Origin: Berberis thunbergii
Lineage: Eukaryota; Streptophyta; Magnoliopsida; Ranunculales; Berberidaceae
DNA length: 64,000 nt
Assembly: GCA_003290165.1 (NCBI GenBank)
Contig: QNQO01000528.1
Location: 620,001 to 684,000, forward strand
Direction: 5' to 3'
In this document: in pieces, positions 10,342 to 21,844 of the stretch
Numbering within the stretch: the first letter of the stretch is position 1
Layout of the letters: every line of letters begins with the position of its first letter
The notes under the pieces: generated by a model
Told to the model about the DNA's origin: nothing
Databases searched by the model: none
The model's input: only the letters and a program-made list of their open reading frames with translations
Position numbers and translations under genes: made by a program

Positions 10342-10966
10342 TGATGTAGGAGGATCCAAGTCAGATGATGCTGAGTTGTAAGATAGCACGTTGTTGGCAT
10401 TGAGATATCTTGAGTTGGCAGATCAACGCAAAGATGGCAGGAAATCGTGATCTTTTCCTAATTGGGGCAGTTTGGCCATAACTTTGGCTATGGTTATCAG
10501 AATCGTGCATATGACCCCAATTCGGAAAGCTCTTAGCAGTGTGCATGTCTCGGCCACGGAGCTATGCTCGGTGCACATCTTTTCGAGGCCAAAATCAATT
10601 GTTTTCCCTTCCGAATCTACAAATTTAGTAGTTTTTTTTTCTTTTATAGTGACATTTCAATTATCGTTTAGGAAGTGATTCTGAACCCGATTTGGGCCAG
10701 ATTTTTGTCAAATTATTTCTTTTATTACGTATTTTGTTTTGGCATGATTATTGAAATTTTGCTAGTTTTGGTAAAATTCTAATAATGATGAGTTTTAGCT
10801 ATAAAGCCCGATTTGTGGACTGATTTAGAAATACTTTTGATTTGAATAATTTTAATTGAACATCAGAGCTGTTTCTCGGTGTTTTGGGTAATCTTCTTGT
10901 GCTCTTCCCTTGTGAATTGTCTATTGAAACTAGCCTGTAGAATAATCGTTATTCTGTTCAGCGTCA
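10342..10966 (+). repeat. Gypsy 5' LTR
   Basis: It begins TGATGTAGGAGGATCC and ends TGTTCAGCGTCA, 625 bp. It is followed after two bases by a primer binding site. It shares long blocks with the 3' LTR, for example GGCCATAACTTTGGCTA and CTAGCCTG(T/C)AGAATAATCG. Confidence 0.93.
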
Positions 10967-10968
10967 GT

Positions 10969-10980
10969 TGGTATTAGAGC
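10969..10980 (+). promoter_or_regulatory. Gypsy primer binding site (initiator tRNA-Met)
   Basis: TGGTATTAGAGC lies two bases after the 5' LTR. It matches the usual TGGTATCAGAGC complement of the 3' end of plant initiator tRNA-Met with one change. It primes minus-strand cDNA synthesis. Confidence 0.9.
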
Positions 10981-11016
10981 TTCAACATCTTCTTGGGGTG
11001 AGATTTCATCAGTTTC

Positions 11017-11756
11017 TATGGCTGGTGGTCGTGGTCGTCGTGGGCAGGTTCTGAACAAGCCCCAAATCGTGATCATAATGTTCAGGATGTGATGATTGAA
11101 GATTTATAGAGGCAAGTTATAGAGTTAACCCGGTGTCTAATGACACAAGATTTCAATGATCGTGAGATAGAAGATCATGATTCTGATTCCAGTTTTGAAA
11201 ACCCGTATCACAATTGTGCTCGATTCTGGGAGCACCTTGGTCGGGAAAATCGCCATGGAGACCTCGGATTCAGAGTCGATCTGCCTAAGTTTTCTAGTAC
11301 GTTACAGGCCGAATGATTCGTAGATTGGTTGAATGAAGTAAAACGTATTTTTGAGTATAAGGATGTTCTAGATCATGTCAAAGTGAAATTGGTCGCCATC
11401 AAACTCAAAGGTAGGACATCTGCGTGGTGGGAGCAGTCGAAGCGATCACGAGACAGGCAGGGCAAGGCCAATATCACTGATTGGGAGAAAATGAAGAAGA
11501 AGATAAAGGGTTACTTCCTTCATTTCGGCTACACTCAAACTTTGTTTTAGCGACTTTATTCGTTGAGGCAAGGCATGAGATCGGTTGATGATTAAACAGA
11601 GGAGTTCTATCAAATGATAGCCTGTAATGACTTATTTGAGACGGAAGAACAGATGGTGGTACGGTATTTGGGGGATTACGACAACCCTTGCAGGATGTCC
11701 TCAGTCTTAACTCGCCGTGGACCGTTTCTGAAGCCTACCAGCGTGCACTTGCTGTA
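11017..11756 (+). pseudogene. Gypsy gag capsid region
   Basis: The probable start is ATG 11,017 (MAGGRGRRGQ), followed within 30 codons by stops. The retrotransposon gag capsid core is visible at 11,329-11,550 (LVAIKLKGRTSAWWEQSKR, then DWEKMKKKIKGYF) and continues after a TAG as RLYSLRQGMRSVDD. This domain builds the virus-like particle. Stops at about 11,092, 11,109, 11,548 and 11,593 rule out an intact Gag. Confidence 0.85.
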
Positions 11757-11779
11757 GAAAAATAACAGAACAAAGGCCT

Positions 11780-12253
11780 ATGATCAGAAGTGATCAAATC
11801 AGTCGGCCAATTAGCCTTCAAGAATCCCGTCCTACCCCAACAGGAACCCAGAGTAATTCTAACTCGAATATTAGATGTTTCAGATGTGCTGAAGAGAGAC
11901 ATAGAGCGACTGAGTGTAGGAAGCCTACTATTCAGAAGGGCAACAATCTCCTGATTGAGGAAGACATGGTAAACGAAACTGAGGCACTTGGAGAGCCTGT
12001 GTATGACGATGATGAAGATGGAGATGTACTGTATGGAGATGGCCATGAGACTCTAGTTGTTTGTAAGAGCCTACTGACTCCCAAGGGCTATTCAGAGGAC
12101 GATTGGTTGAGAATCAATATTTTCCACACGACCTGCACAGTTGCAGATAAAGTCTACAAGATGATCATTGATAGTGGCAGTTGTGAGAATGTAGTGTCTG
12201 AAGAGGCTGTCCAAAAATTGCAGTTGAAGACAGATCGTCATCCAAAGCCATAA
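11780..12253 (+). pseudogene. Gypsy zinc knuckle and aspartic protease
   Basis: A 157-codon frame begins with Ser/Asn-rich linker, then a CCHC zinc knuckle, CFRCAEERHRATEC (C-x2-C-x4-H-x4-C), which binds element RNA. About 85 residues later MIIDSGSCENVVSEE gives the retropepsin active site D-S-G at 12,170-12,178. The frame stops at 12,251-12,253, short of the protease C-terminal half, which continues in another frame to about 12,480. The order Gag knuckle, then protease is normal for Ty3/gypsy. Confidence 0.9.
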
Positions 12254-12599
12254 AATTGTCATGGCTGAATAAAGGCAGTAAGGTAACAGTAGATAGGCGA
12301 TGCCTAATGTCTTTTTCGATTGGTAGGAAATATTTTGATAATGTTTGGTGTGATGTTGTGTATATGGATGTTTGTCATGTATTGTTAGGCATGCCTTGGT
12401 AGTATGATCACAATGTTATTAATACATATTCCCTTAGCATCAAAGGGAAGAAAATTGTGTTGGCACCTCGTCGGGAAGAAATCCCTCCTACCCCGGTAGC
12501 CAATAATATTGACATGTTTCTATGTCCAAGTTTTTAGTTGAGATTGAGCGTGGAGACGTAGTTTATACTCTGCTGCCTTGTGGGAATAGTGCTGCAGAC

Positions 12600-13830
12600 G
12601 TGAATCCAGATTTACAACAGAGGTGCAACAGCTACTAGCGGAGTTTTCTGACCTGATGCCAGAGGATCTTCCTCCTGGGCTGCCGCCTATGAGAGATATT
12701 CAACATCAGATCGACCTTATTCCGGGTTCCAGTTTACCTAACCGACCGGCTTATCGCCTCAGTCCCAAGGAATCTGAAGAGTTGCAGTGACAAGTGGTAG
12801 AGTTATTAGAGATGGGCTACATCCGTAAGAGTATGAGCCCATGTGCAGTTCCTGCTTTGTTGGTGCCAAAGAAAGATGGCTCTCGGCATATGTGTATTGA
12901 TAGCAGGGCAATCAACAGGATTACAGTGAAATATAGGTTTCCAATTCCCCGCCTAGATGATATGTTAGACCAGCTGTCCGGTTCTAAGGTCTTCTCCAAA
13001 ATTGACCTTAAAAGGGGATACCACCGAATCAGAATAAGGCCCGGAGATGAGTGAAAGACAGCGTTTAAGACGCAACATGGGTTGTATGAGTGGATGGTCA
13101 TGCCTTTTGGACTGTCCAATGCGCCCAACCCATTTATGAGATTTATGCATTTGGTTTTACGAACTTTCATGGGGAAATTTGTGATAGTTTACTTCGACGA
13201 CATTCTCATTTATAGCCTGACTTGGGCGTTATATTTGGATCACCTCCGTGCTGTTTTTGATATGTTGAAGACGAAGCGCCTGTTCGTCAATCAGAAGAAG
13301 TGTTCTTTCTTCACAACTTCTATAACTTTTCTTGGTTTTGTTGTGTCTACTGACGGTGTTCATGCAGATCAGTCGAAGATAGATGTGGTCTTGGAATGGC
13401 CCAAACCAAAGACCTTACACGATGTCAAAAGTTTCCATTGATTGGCATCCTTCTACCGTCGATTCATTAGAAACTTCAGCACTCTGATTGCTTCTATCAT
13501 AGAGTGCCTCAAGGGATATGATTTCCAGTGGTCCGAAGAGGCGAAGGCCAGTTTTCAACTAGTCAAGTAAAAGATGACAGAGGCACCAGTTTTGACACTT
13601 CTTGATTTGAAAAGGTGTTTGAGGTAAACTGTGATGCATCTGAGGTTGGCATTGGTGGTGTTCTGAGTCAGGAGGGGCACCTAATAGTTTTCTTTAGTGA
13701 AAAGCTATCAGGATTAAAGAAGAATTATTCCACCTATGATCTGGAGTTTTATGCAATAGTTCAGTCTCTGAAGCATTGGCGTCACTACCTAGTACAGAGA
13801 GATCGAGTTCATTCTTATCTCTAATCATGA
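12600..13830 (+). pseudogene. Gypsy reverse transcriptase and RNase H
   Basis: RT blocks are visible in order: [79 protein letters not shown] and the catalytic YFDDILIYS (YFDD at 13,190-13,201). RNase H follows at 13,615-13,824 with [13 protein letters not shown] (catalytic Asp) and [14 protein letters not shown] (Glu). Single stops interrupt at about 12,788 (TGA), 13,052-13,054 (TGA) and 13,439-13,441 (TGA), with a frame change near 13,600. The catalytic residues are conserved despite the decay. Confidence 0.93.
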
Positions 13831-13987
13831 GACCCTGAAGTACATCAATGGCCAATATAAGTTGAGCAGACGACATGCCAAGTGAGTAGCGTACTTGCAG
13901 GAGTTCACGTTTGCGTTGAGGCACTAAGCAAGGAGTCTGAACTGTGTCGCAGATGCACTGAGCCGTCGTACATTACTCCTCACCACC

Positions 13988-15266
13988 ATGAGCACCATAG
14001 TTACAGGATTTGAGGATTTCTCTAATATGCATGTTGCAGATCATTCTTTCGGGAGGATAATTCAGGAGGTAACTGATGGTCTGCAACATGACTTTATTTT
14101 ACATAATGGTTATCTATTTCGTGGATTACAGTTGTGCATTCCAGATTATTCACTAAGGCAACAGATTATTAGTGAACTTCATAACGATGGTCACTTTGGA
14201 CGAGATAAGACGTTGTCCTTGATCATTTTTAACTATTATTGGCCCAAATTGACCAGTGACGTGGCTCATTATGTGGAGCGTTGTTATGTGTGTCAGAGGT
14301 TCAAGGGAGTTCTCACTAATGCGGGCATGTACACACCTTTACCTGTACCTGTAGCCCCTTGGTTTGATGTCAGTATGAACTTTGAGTTGGGCTTATCCTG
14401 TACCCAACAGGCCTGGGATTCTATTTTTGTTGTGGTTGACAGGTTTTCCAAGATGGCCCATTTTTGTAGCTTGCAGAAAAATAATGGATGCAGCCCGGAT
14501 TGCCCATTTTTATTTCACGGAGATTGTGCGATTACATGGTGTTCCCCGATCCATTACTTCAGACCGTGACACCAAATTTATGAGTCATTTCTGGAGGAGT
14601 TTATGGGAGAAACTGGGGACGAAATTGAATTTTAGCAGCGTCTACCACCCCCAGACGGATGGACAGACCGAGGTGGTGAACCGAAGTTTGGGGAACCTTT
14701 TGAAGAGTTTGGCAGGAACTAAACCAAAGCAGTGGGGTTTGGCGTTACCTCAGGCATAATTTTCCTATAACAGGTCGAAGAATAGAACCACAAGAATTAG
14801 CCCATTTGAGATTGTCTATGGTCAGAATCCATCCGGGGTGGTTGACTTAGACCCTATTCAATGTGTGGGTCATTTGAGTCACAAGGCAGATGCGATAACA
14901 TAACATCTTCGGGGTATCCATGAGAAAGTGAAGCTGACCATTCACGAGAGTAATTCCAAGTACAAGGTTCAAGTTGATAGTCACCATCGTCAGGTACTTT
15001 TTGATGTTGGTGATTTTGTTTGGGTAGTATTAACCCATTATCGATTTTCTGTTGGAGAGTATAATAAGCTTAAGGCGAGGAAGATTGGACCCTGTGAGAT
15101 CTTGCAGAAGATTAATGATAATGCCTATAGACTGCGCCTCCCCAGTCATTTGAGGACTTTTGATGTCTTTAATGTAAAACACTTGAGTCCTTGTTTTGTG
15201 GATTTCGATGAAGCTATAGTGAATTCGAGGACAAGTTTTTTCCAACCCGGAGCGACTAGTGCATGA
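13988..15266 (+). pseudogene. Gypsy integrase
   Basis: An HHCC zinc-binding domain is present (ELHNDGHFGRDKTLSL and YVERCYVCQRFKG). The catalytic core shows [27 protein letters not shown] (second Asp) and [17 protein letters not shown] (Glu region). A frameshift near 14,450-14,500 splits the core, a TAA follows at 14,757-14,759 and another TAA interrupts the linker near 14,901. The C-terminal domain at 14,928-15,266 carries the GPY/F-like block KLKARKIGPCEILQKIND and ends LSPCFVDFDEA and FFQPGATSA. No chromodomain follows. Confidence 0.92.
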
Positions 15267-15900
15267 GGATCCGAGTTAGATGATGTTAAGTTGTTAGATA
15301 GCACGGTTGTTGGCGCTGAGATACCTTGAGTTGGCAGATCACCGCAAAGATGGTAGGAAATCATGATCTTTTCCTAATTGGGGTAGTTTTGGATACGTTT
15401 CGATATTTTGGCCATAACTTTGGCTACGGTCATTAGAATCGCGCATATGACCCCAATTTGAAAAGCTATTGGCAGTGCGGTCATGGCCATTGAGCTACGC
15501 TCGGTGCACATCTTGTTTAGGTCAAAATCCACTATTTTCCCCTCCGAATCCACAATTTTAGTAGTTTTTTCCCCTTTTATAGTAATATTTCATTTATCAT
15601 TTAGGAAATGATTTTGAACCCGATTTGGGCAAGATTCTTGGCAGATTATTTTCTTTATTGCGTATTTCGTTTTAGCATGATTATTGGAATTTTGCTATTT
15701 TTGGTAAAATTAAGATAATGGCGAGTTTTAGCTATAAAGCCCAGCTTGTGGGCTGATTTAGAGATACTTTTGATTTGAATAATTTTAATTGAACATCAGA
15801 GTTGTTTCTTGATATTTTTGAGTAATCTTCTTATGTTCTTCCCTTGTGAATTGTTTGCTGAAACTAGCCTGCAGAATAATCGTTATTCTGTCCGGCGTGA
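15260..15900 (+). repeat. Gypsy 3' LTR
   Basis: It starts TGCATGAGGATCCGAG directly after the last integrase codons and ends TGTCCGGCGTGA, where the 5' LTR has TGTTCAGCGTCA. At 641 bp it is 16 bp longer than the 5' LTR, including an extra ATACGTTTCGATATTTTGG-like segment near 15,395. It is followed by the CAAAG target duplication. Confidence 0.93.
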
Positions 15901-16310
15901 CAAAGTTAGTAAACATCCACGGATGACATGTCTTGTGTATCATTATGTTGATGGGCTTATACATAAGAATACCTTCGAAGTGTTGTCATGTTTTGCTGAC
16001 ATGAATACGCAGTTCATGTGAATGGTAAAAAAATCCAATTTTAATTGCTACATTATTGTTGTGCCTTCTTCCATTGGAAGCTTGGGTTGCTACCCGATTT
16101 AGATGAATCACTTCCTGCTGAATATTTAGGCTTTCTTTTGGCCCTTATTTTGATCCTTTGAGTTGACTCAAATTTTGTACAAGCAACTGAGATGCTTGCA
16201 TTTTGTTGAGGTGTTGATGTATGGATGTGTCTTCATACTTCTTATGATTCTTGGTTGGATTTGATTTTGGCCTGCTTTAAGCCTCCGTTTCTTCATTACA
16301 ACACATGCAC
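15901..16310 (+). other. Segment A, second part
   Basis: Sequence resumes after the gypsy element and matches 55,448-55,810. Both copies contain a short frame SKHPRMTCLVYHYVDGLIH (Gln for His near the end in A') and NTFEVLSCFADMNTQFM ending in TGA, which looks like the tail of a host coding sequence but is not recognised. It ends with TTGGTTGGATTTGATTTTGG and CTTTAAGCCTCC, words found again at 23,415, 58,085 and 61,020. The Copia-B relic begins directly after it at about 16,311. Confidence 0.5.
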
Positions 16311-16312
16311 TG

Positions 16313-16765
16313 ATGGCAAAATCTTATCACCATTTGCATGACAGTTGGATGTTCGATACGAGAGTTTCGTATCATATGTGTCCTGTGAGGGAATGGTTCA
16401 ACACTTATCGCGAGGTTAAGGGCAGTTCAGTTAAAATAGGCGACTCTTGGCCTTGCAAGACAATGGGTGTTGATACAGTCAAATTTCAGTTGGCATATGG
16501 GTCATGTAGACAGGTACGTCATGTTTCAGCTCTTTCAAAGGGGTTAATTTCTCTTGGGGTATTTGAAGCTCAAGGCTATAAGTATATTGGTGAGAATAGG
16601 TATTGCAGTGTTTATTTTGGTGACAGGTTGCTTATGGAAGCTGTTAGGCATGCCAATTTGTATTTCCTTCAAGGCAATATAGTTGAAGGTGGAGCTATGG
16701 TTTCTACAGTTGTTGATGAGAAAAACTTGACACACACACAGTTATGGCACATGCAATTAGGATAA
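16313..16765 (+). pseudogene. Copia-B protease and gag-pre-integrase
   Basis: The frame contains SWMFDTRVSYHMCPVREWF, the Copia protease active-site region. The usual D-T/S-G triad reads D-T-R because Gly is replaced by Arg, which should abolish protease activity. The sister copy at 59,044 still reads DTG. It continues with LISLGVFEAQGYKYIGENR and ends at LTHTQLWHMQLG, the start of the gag-pre-integrase domain. The frame stops at about 16,765. Confidence 0.85.
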
Positions 16766-17450
16766 TGTAGGTGAGAGTGGAGTAAAAACTTTAAGCAAGC
16801 AAAGCTTGCTTGGTGGTGATAAAATGACAAAGTTGGATTTCTGTAAACATTGCATCTATGGGAAACAGAGTCAGTTTTAGTGATGCTATTTGTAGCACCG
16901 CGTACATCCACACCGATGTTTGGGGATCTTCTAGAGTCTCATCCAAGGGGGTTCCAGGTATTTTGTATATTTTGTCGATGACTTCAGCTGGAAAGTGTAT
17001 GTGTATTCCATGAAACATAAAAATGAAGTCACTGATATTTTCAAGAAGTAGAAAGCTATGATTGAGAAACAAACTGGAATGGTGACCAAAATAGCGAGAT
17101 CTAACAATGGCGGTGAGTATACCAAGGATCCCTTAAAGCAGTTTTGTTTGGAACATGGCATTAGAAGACACTTGACATTGCAGTCAACACCACAGCAGAG
17201 CGGATGAACCTTACCATATTGGAGAGAGCACGATGCATGTTGTCCAATGCAGGTTTGGGCAGAATATGGTGGGCTGAAGCAATAAACACGATGTATTATC
17301 TCATTAACCACTTTCCTTCATCAACTATTGAGTCTTAGATTCATATGGAGGTATGGTCTGGTATTTCTTCAGATTATTATAACTTGAAAGTATTTGGTTG
17401 TCTAACATAATTTCATGTTAGGGAAGATAAAATTTGAGCAAGGGCCAGGA
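16766..17450 (+). pseudogene. Copia-B integrase remnant
   Basis: Frames broken every 50-100 codons encode zinc-binding residues (CKHCIYGKQ-like), the YIHTDVWG core start, SNNGGEY (second Asp region, with Arg-Ser changed to Arg-Ser-Asn context) and WWAEAINT, LKVFGC-like downstream blocks. A short deletion near 16,950 removes part of the core. It parallels Copia-A 7,356-6,727 but is more decayed. Confidence 0.75.
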
Positions 17451-17545
17451 AAACTATTTTACTAGGTTATCCAGATAATGTGAAAATGTATAGATATGGT
17501 ACCCTGACTTGCAGAAGTTTGTGATTAGTCGAGATGTGAAGTTCC

Positions 17546-18995
17546 ATGAAGACGCTTTGTTACAGGCAAAGTGTGAGAGATGCAAAAATAGTTTTCCTAT
17601 TTCGAGGGGGTTGCTATGATGAAGATGAGGATGCTAGAGATTCTCTACAGGTGGAGCTTGCAGCTCCTAGATCTCATACAGAGCAAGATGTTCCTTCTAC
17701 TATGGGAAAAAGTGATACATATATGATACATGATGAGATAGTGGCATAAAATGAAGTTCCTACTGATGGGGACATGGATCCTACACAACAACATGTTCGA
17801 CAGTTATAAACACCGTCTTTAGTAGCAGGCAAAGAACCAAGAGTCGGACGTGCACCACTTAGATTTGGCTACGAGGATGGCGCAACTTGCACATTCTCGG
17901 TTCTTGATGGGCATGATGATGTTGCTACCACATACACATTGGCTTTGAGAAGTATTCACAGAGAGGAGTGGAAGGAGGCTTTAGATGAGGAGATGTTATC
18001 TCTTCAGAATAATCATACATGGGAGCTTGAGACACTCCCTAAAGGGAAGAGGTCGATTGGGTGTAAGTGGATTTTCATAGTGAAAGATAAGATTCCATAT
18101 TTCAGGGATACTTGTAAATGTATACGATATAAGACAAGATTGATGGCTAAAGGATATTCACAACAAGAAGATGTGAATTACAATGAAGTATTATCTCCGG
18201 TGGTAAAACACACTTCTATCCAAGTCCTTTTGACTTTAGCAGCACAGTTTGTCTTGGAGCTCGAGCAACTTGATGTCAAGGCTGATTTATTGCATGTGGA
18301 TTTGGAGAAGGAGATATACATGTCTTAGCCTGACGATATGTTGTTGTTAGTAAGGAAGAAAAAGTATGCAAACTGAAGAAATCACTATATAGGTTGAAGC
18401 AATCTTCGAGGCAGTGGTACAAGAGGTTTGATAGTTTTATGATTGAGCAGGGATATGCGAGGAGTCAATATGATCCTTGTGTATTTACACAAAAGCTCAA
18501 GGATGAGTCTTTCGTGTTTCTCTTACTTTATGTTGATGACATGCTCATTGCTGCGAAAGCATAAAAGAAATTGATAAATTGAAGTTGAAATTTAGCATGG
18601 AGTTTGAGATGAAAGATCTTGGTTCAGCGAAGAAGATACTTGGGATGAAGATAGTAAGAGATAGGATGAAGGGCAAACTGACATTGTCACAGAGACAATA
18701 CTTAGATAAGGTTATTCACAGTTTTGACATAGATACGTCTAAGCCGGTAAATATTCATTTGTCTGCTCACTTTAAGCTCTCGAGTAAGTTGTCTCCTAGC
18801 ATAGAGGATGAGAGGGAATACATGTCACAAATTTCCTATGCTAGTGCAATTGGCAGTCTTATGTATGCCATGATCTGCACACGTCCGAATATCGCTCATG
18901 TAGTTAGTCAGGTTAGTTGCACTACAACAATCAAGGCATTTTTCAAGAAAAATGTCCTTGACAAAACTCAAAATTTTGTTGAAAACTACTTTTAA
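17546..18995 (+). pseudogene. Copia-B reverse transcriptase
   Basis: The frame at 17,939-18,328 encodes the RT start (EWKEALDEEMLSLQNNHTWE, KGYSQQEDVNYNEVLSPV, then [13 protein letters not shown]). After a TAG, 18,360-18,570 holds the palm with YVDDMLIAAK (YVDD at about 18,528-18,539). The stretch 18,579-18,995 holds MKDLGSAKKILGMKIVRD and MYAMICTRPNIAH. The frame then runs into the CACTA insertion at 18,920. The catalytic YVDD is retained. Confidence 0.88.
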
Positions 18996-21281
18996 CAAGG
19001 AAAAAAATTCGTTAGTTTTTGTTGGTAAAGGGATGCTAAGTCAAGAAAATATTTTGTTGGTAATATTGACTACTACTAAGGAAATTCGTTGGTAAAAATC
19101 AAATATCGTTACCAACAAATTGTTTGTTGCAAGAACTATTTTATTTACCTACAAAATTTTTCTCGAAAAATCTTAAAATCATCAAGGAAAATTGTCGTTG
19201 GCAAAGGTAACAACCTTTATCATAGAACTTTTTCGTTGGTAAAATGCATGAATATCAACGAAAGTTGTCATCGGTATCGTTACCAATTACCAAGGAAATT
19301 ATTTTCAATAAAAAATGATATATTAAAGTTGTCTAAGAGACGACCTAATCTAGGTCCTAAACTCTAAGGACACCACCCACTACCTCCCAAACTCTAAGGA
19401 CACCACTTTTGATGATAAGATCCCACTATGGAATTCCATATATAATATATTTATTTTTAGGCTCAACGGGAATCGAACTCTTGACCTATAGAAAAATCTG
19501 TTGCAATATTTACCAATTGAGCTATTTGAATAATTGTAAAATCTGTTGCAATATTTACCAATTGAGCTATTTGAATAATTGTGTTGTGTGAAACAACTTT
19601 ATAGCTTATTAAATCAAATTACTCATTTTTTACAATAAAAAAATCATTGCTACGTATATAATAGAGACCAATATATAATATTTCGTCACTATAAATTAGA
19701 ACTAAATATTTTCACGATTATAAGATTTATGTTAAATATCTACCACTTTTAGCAATGAAAAAAATTTCACCATAACACCATTATAATTAGCAACAAAATA
19801 GTAATAGAATTTCAATGCCATATGTTATTGAAATTAGTTATATCCCCGATGAAATAAAATTAAATTGTTGTAAATAAGAAAATGAGCCTTAATAAGAAAA
19901 AAGTTCATGGAAATTTTATCAATATTTAGCAACGAAATAAATTGTTACCATTAATATTATAATTAACAGTAAAATAATGTTGTATTGTTAAATAAATTTT
20001 ATTTGATTTTTCAGATGAAATAATATCAATGCTACTAATAAAAAATTTCAACGAATTGATATTTTTCTACTATAAAGAAGCCGGCCAGGAGCTTTAAATA
20101 TAAAAATTTCATGAAAAAAAATTCATTATAAGTAACCAAATAAATCGTTGCAATAACGTGGTAATTAACTAGAGAAATTTAGTTTCATTGTTGAAGAGAC
20201 ACGAACAAGTGTTATAGTGCATTTACTATGAAAATGTTTGTCAATAATATTAATATTTATTAGCAATGAAATAATTTATTGTAAATGACGTCATTATAAC
20301 TAACAAACTAAAACTTCGTTGAAATAGAAATATTTTGTTGCTAAATAATGTTGGTGGGAAATTGGTTTTGGAATAAATATTTTTCGCCACCTTTTTACAA
20401 AAAAAAATTGCCAACAAAATAGATTTTGTTACAAAAAGTGACAACTCTATGGCTTTTTCAATGAAATTTATTTTTGTTAGAAATAGTAACATATTAACAA
20501 GGAAAATAAAATTTGTTAGTAAATAAAACATTTTTTGTAGTGAGTATACCAATTTCCAACAAAATAATAACTTGTCGCTATAAAATAGTTAGTGAACTTT
20601 ATTGAGAAACAAATTTTCATGAAAATAATTATCAGTTTTTACTTAGAAAACAATTTGTTACGAACAATGTTATAATTACCAACAAAATCTTATTTCATAG
20701 CTACAAAGATTTCATTAAAAAAGATATTGTTTCCAACAAAATAATAAACGTTGCCAATAGTGTGACAATTCTCAACGAAATATTACTTTGTTGCTATAAA
20801 TTAATAAACGAGCTTTAACAAGAAAAAACCTAATGAAAAAATTATCAATCATTATCAACGAACCGAATCATTACTAATAATGTGATTATTGTCTAGGAAA
20901 ACATATTTCCTTACTAAAGAGGGATGAATAAGATTTAATATTCGTTAACAACGAAAATGATTTGTTGTTAAAATTAGTCTTCTTTAGCAACAAAATATTT
21001 CATTCCAGATGATGCCATAATTACCAAGGAATAAGTATTTTGTGGCCATAAAAATAATTTTATTGTTAAATCAATTTAGCGAGAAATTAGGTTTGAAGGG
21101 AATGTTTCCCGCCACCTATTTAACAAGGAATGTTTCCTACAAAATATATTTTGTTGGAAAACAGTAACAAGTTTATGAATTTTTCAAGGAAATTTTTATT
21201 CGTTGACAATGCTACAATATTAACAAGGAAATCAATTTTCGTAGCAATAATTTTGTTGGTAAAAGATAGATTTCTTGTAGT
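18920..21281. mobile_element. CACTA-like non-autonomous element
   Basis: The left end reads CACTACAACAATCAAGG and the right end, reverse-complemented, ACTACAAGAAATC, matching the CACTA terminus except for a lost final base. The flanks TTG (18,917-18,919) and TAG (21,282-21,284) fit a degenerated 3-bp duplication. Copia-A, minus strand near 5,245, supplies the uninterrupted equivalent GGTAAGTAGGTTTA. The interior is AT-rich and full of TTGTTGGTAA and AACAAGGAAA words in both orientations, like CACTA subterminal arrays. No TNPA or TNPD-type transposase is recognisable, so it is non-autonomous. Confidence 0.8.
19455..19582 (-). repeat. tRNA-derived (SINE-like) remnant with duplicated A box
   Basis: On the minus strand TAGCTCAATTGGTA (19,524-19,511) matches a tRNA A box and GAGTTCGATTCCCG (19,480-19,467) matches a B box, about 40 bp apart, followed by TTGAGCC. 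A 45-bp unit containing the A box is tandemly repeated at 19,493-19,537 and 19,538-19,582, almost perfectly. No cloverleaf acceptor stem pairs up, so this is not a tRNA gene. It is more likely a SINE or tRNA-derived relic carried in the CACTA element. Confidence 0.55.
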
Positions 21282-21285
21282 TAGG

Positions 21286-21790
21286 TTTATGTCAAACTTG
21301 GGAAAACAACATTTGCAGGCAGTGAAGTGGATATTGAGATATCTTTGGGGTACGCTGGATGTTGGTTTAGTGTATGAGAGAGGAGATGTGTCAAATATGA
21401 TCCGAAGTATAGTTGATTCGGATTATGCTGGTGATCTTGATAGGCATCGATCGACTACAAGTTATTGTTTTACATTGGCGAGTGGTCCGGTGAGTTGGAA
21501 GGCTCAGTTACAGTTGCTTTGTCTACCACTGAAGTAGCGTACATGGCTATATTAGAGGCGGTGAAGGAAGCCATTTGGCTTCGAGGCATGGTTAGTGAAT
21601 TGGGTGTTACTTAGGATGATGTGACAGTCAAAGTATTATCCGGCCATTTGGAAAAAAACCAGGTTCATCATGCCCGAACGAAGCACATTGATGTGCGGTA
21701 TCATTTTTCTGAGGGATATTATCGAAGATGGTGAAGATCTCTTGGAGAAGATGAGTACTCAAGACAATCCAATTGATATGTGACTAAGTG
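21286..21790 (+). pseudogene. Copia-B RNase H, part after CACTA insertion
   Basis: The frame to 21,537 reads GKQHLQAVKWILRYLWGTLD, VYERGDVSNMIRSIVDSDYA and GDLDRHRSTTSYCFTL, the Copia RNase H (Asp in VDSDYAGD). After a frameshift, VAYMAILEAVKEAIWLRGMV continues it, with the catalytic Glu region, then KHIDVRYHF and the pol C-terminus near 21,780. It continues 18,920 across the CACTA element. Confidence 0.88.
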
Positions 21791-21844
21791 GTTCTAGGGA
21801 TCAAGTTTGAGCATTGTCTCAACTTGATCAGGCTATTATAGTGT

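Larger units (their letters stand above)
10342..15900 (+). mobile_element. Ty3/gypsy LTR retrotransposon
   Basis: Two related LTRs (10,342-10,966 and 15,260-15,900) enclose gag, protease, RT, RNase H and integrase in Ty3/gypsy order. A perfect 5-bp target duplication CAAAG occupies 10,337-10,341 and 15,901-15,905. Segment A' reads AGCCAAAGTTAGTAAAC without any insertion at 55,446-55,462, giving the empty site. Numerous stops and frameshifts inactivate the polyprotein. No chromodomain is visible after the integrase. The LTRs differ at many positions, so the insertion is not recent. Confidence 0.95.

Noticed and set aside
19455..19530. Possible tRNA gene on the minus strand
   Set aside because: A and B boxes are present but the acceptor and anticodon stems do not pair, so a derived SINE-like relic is more likely.
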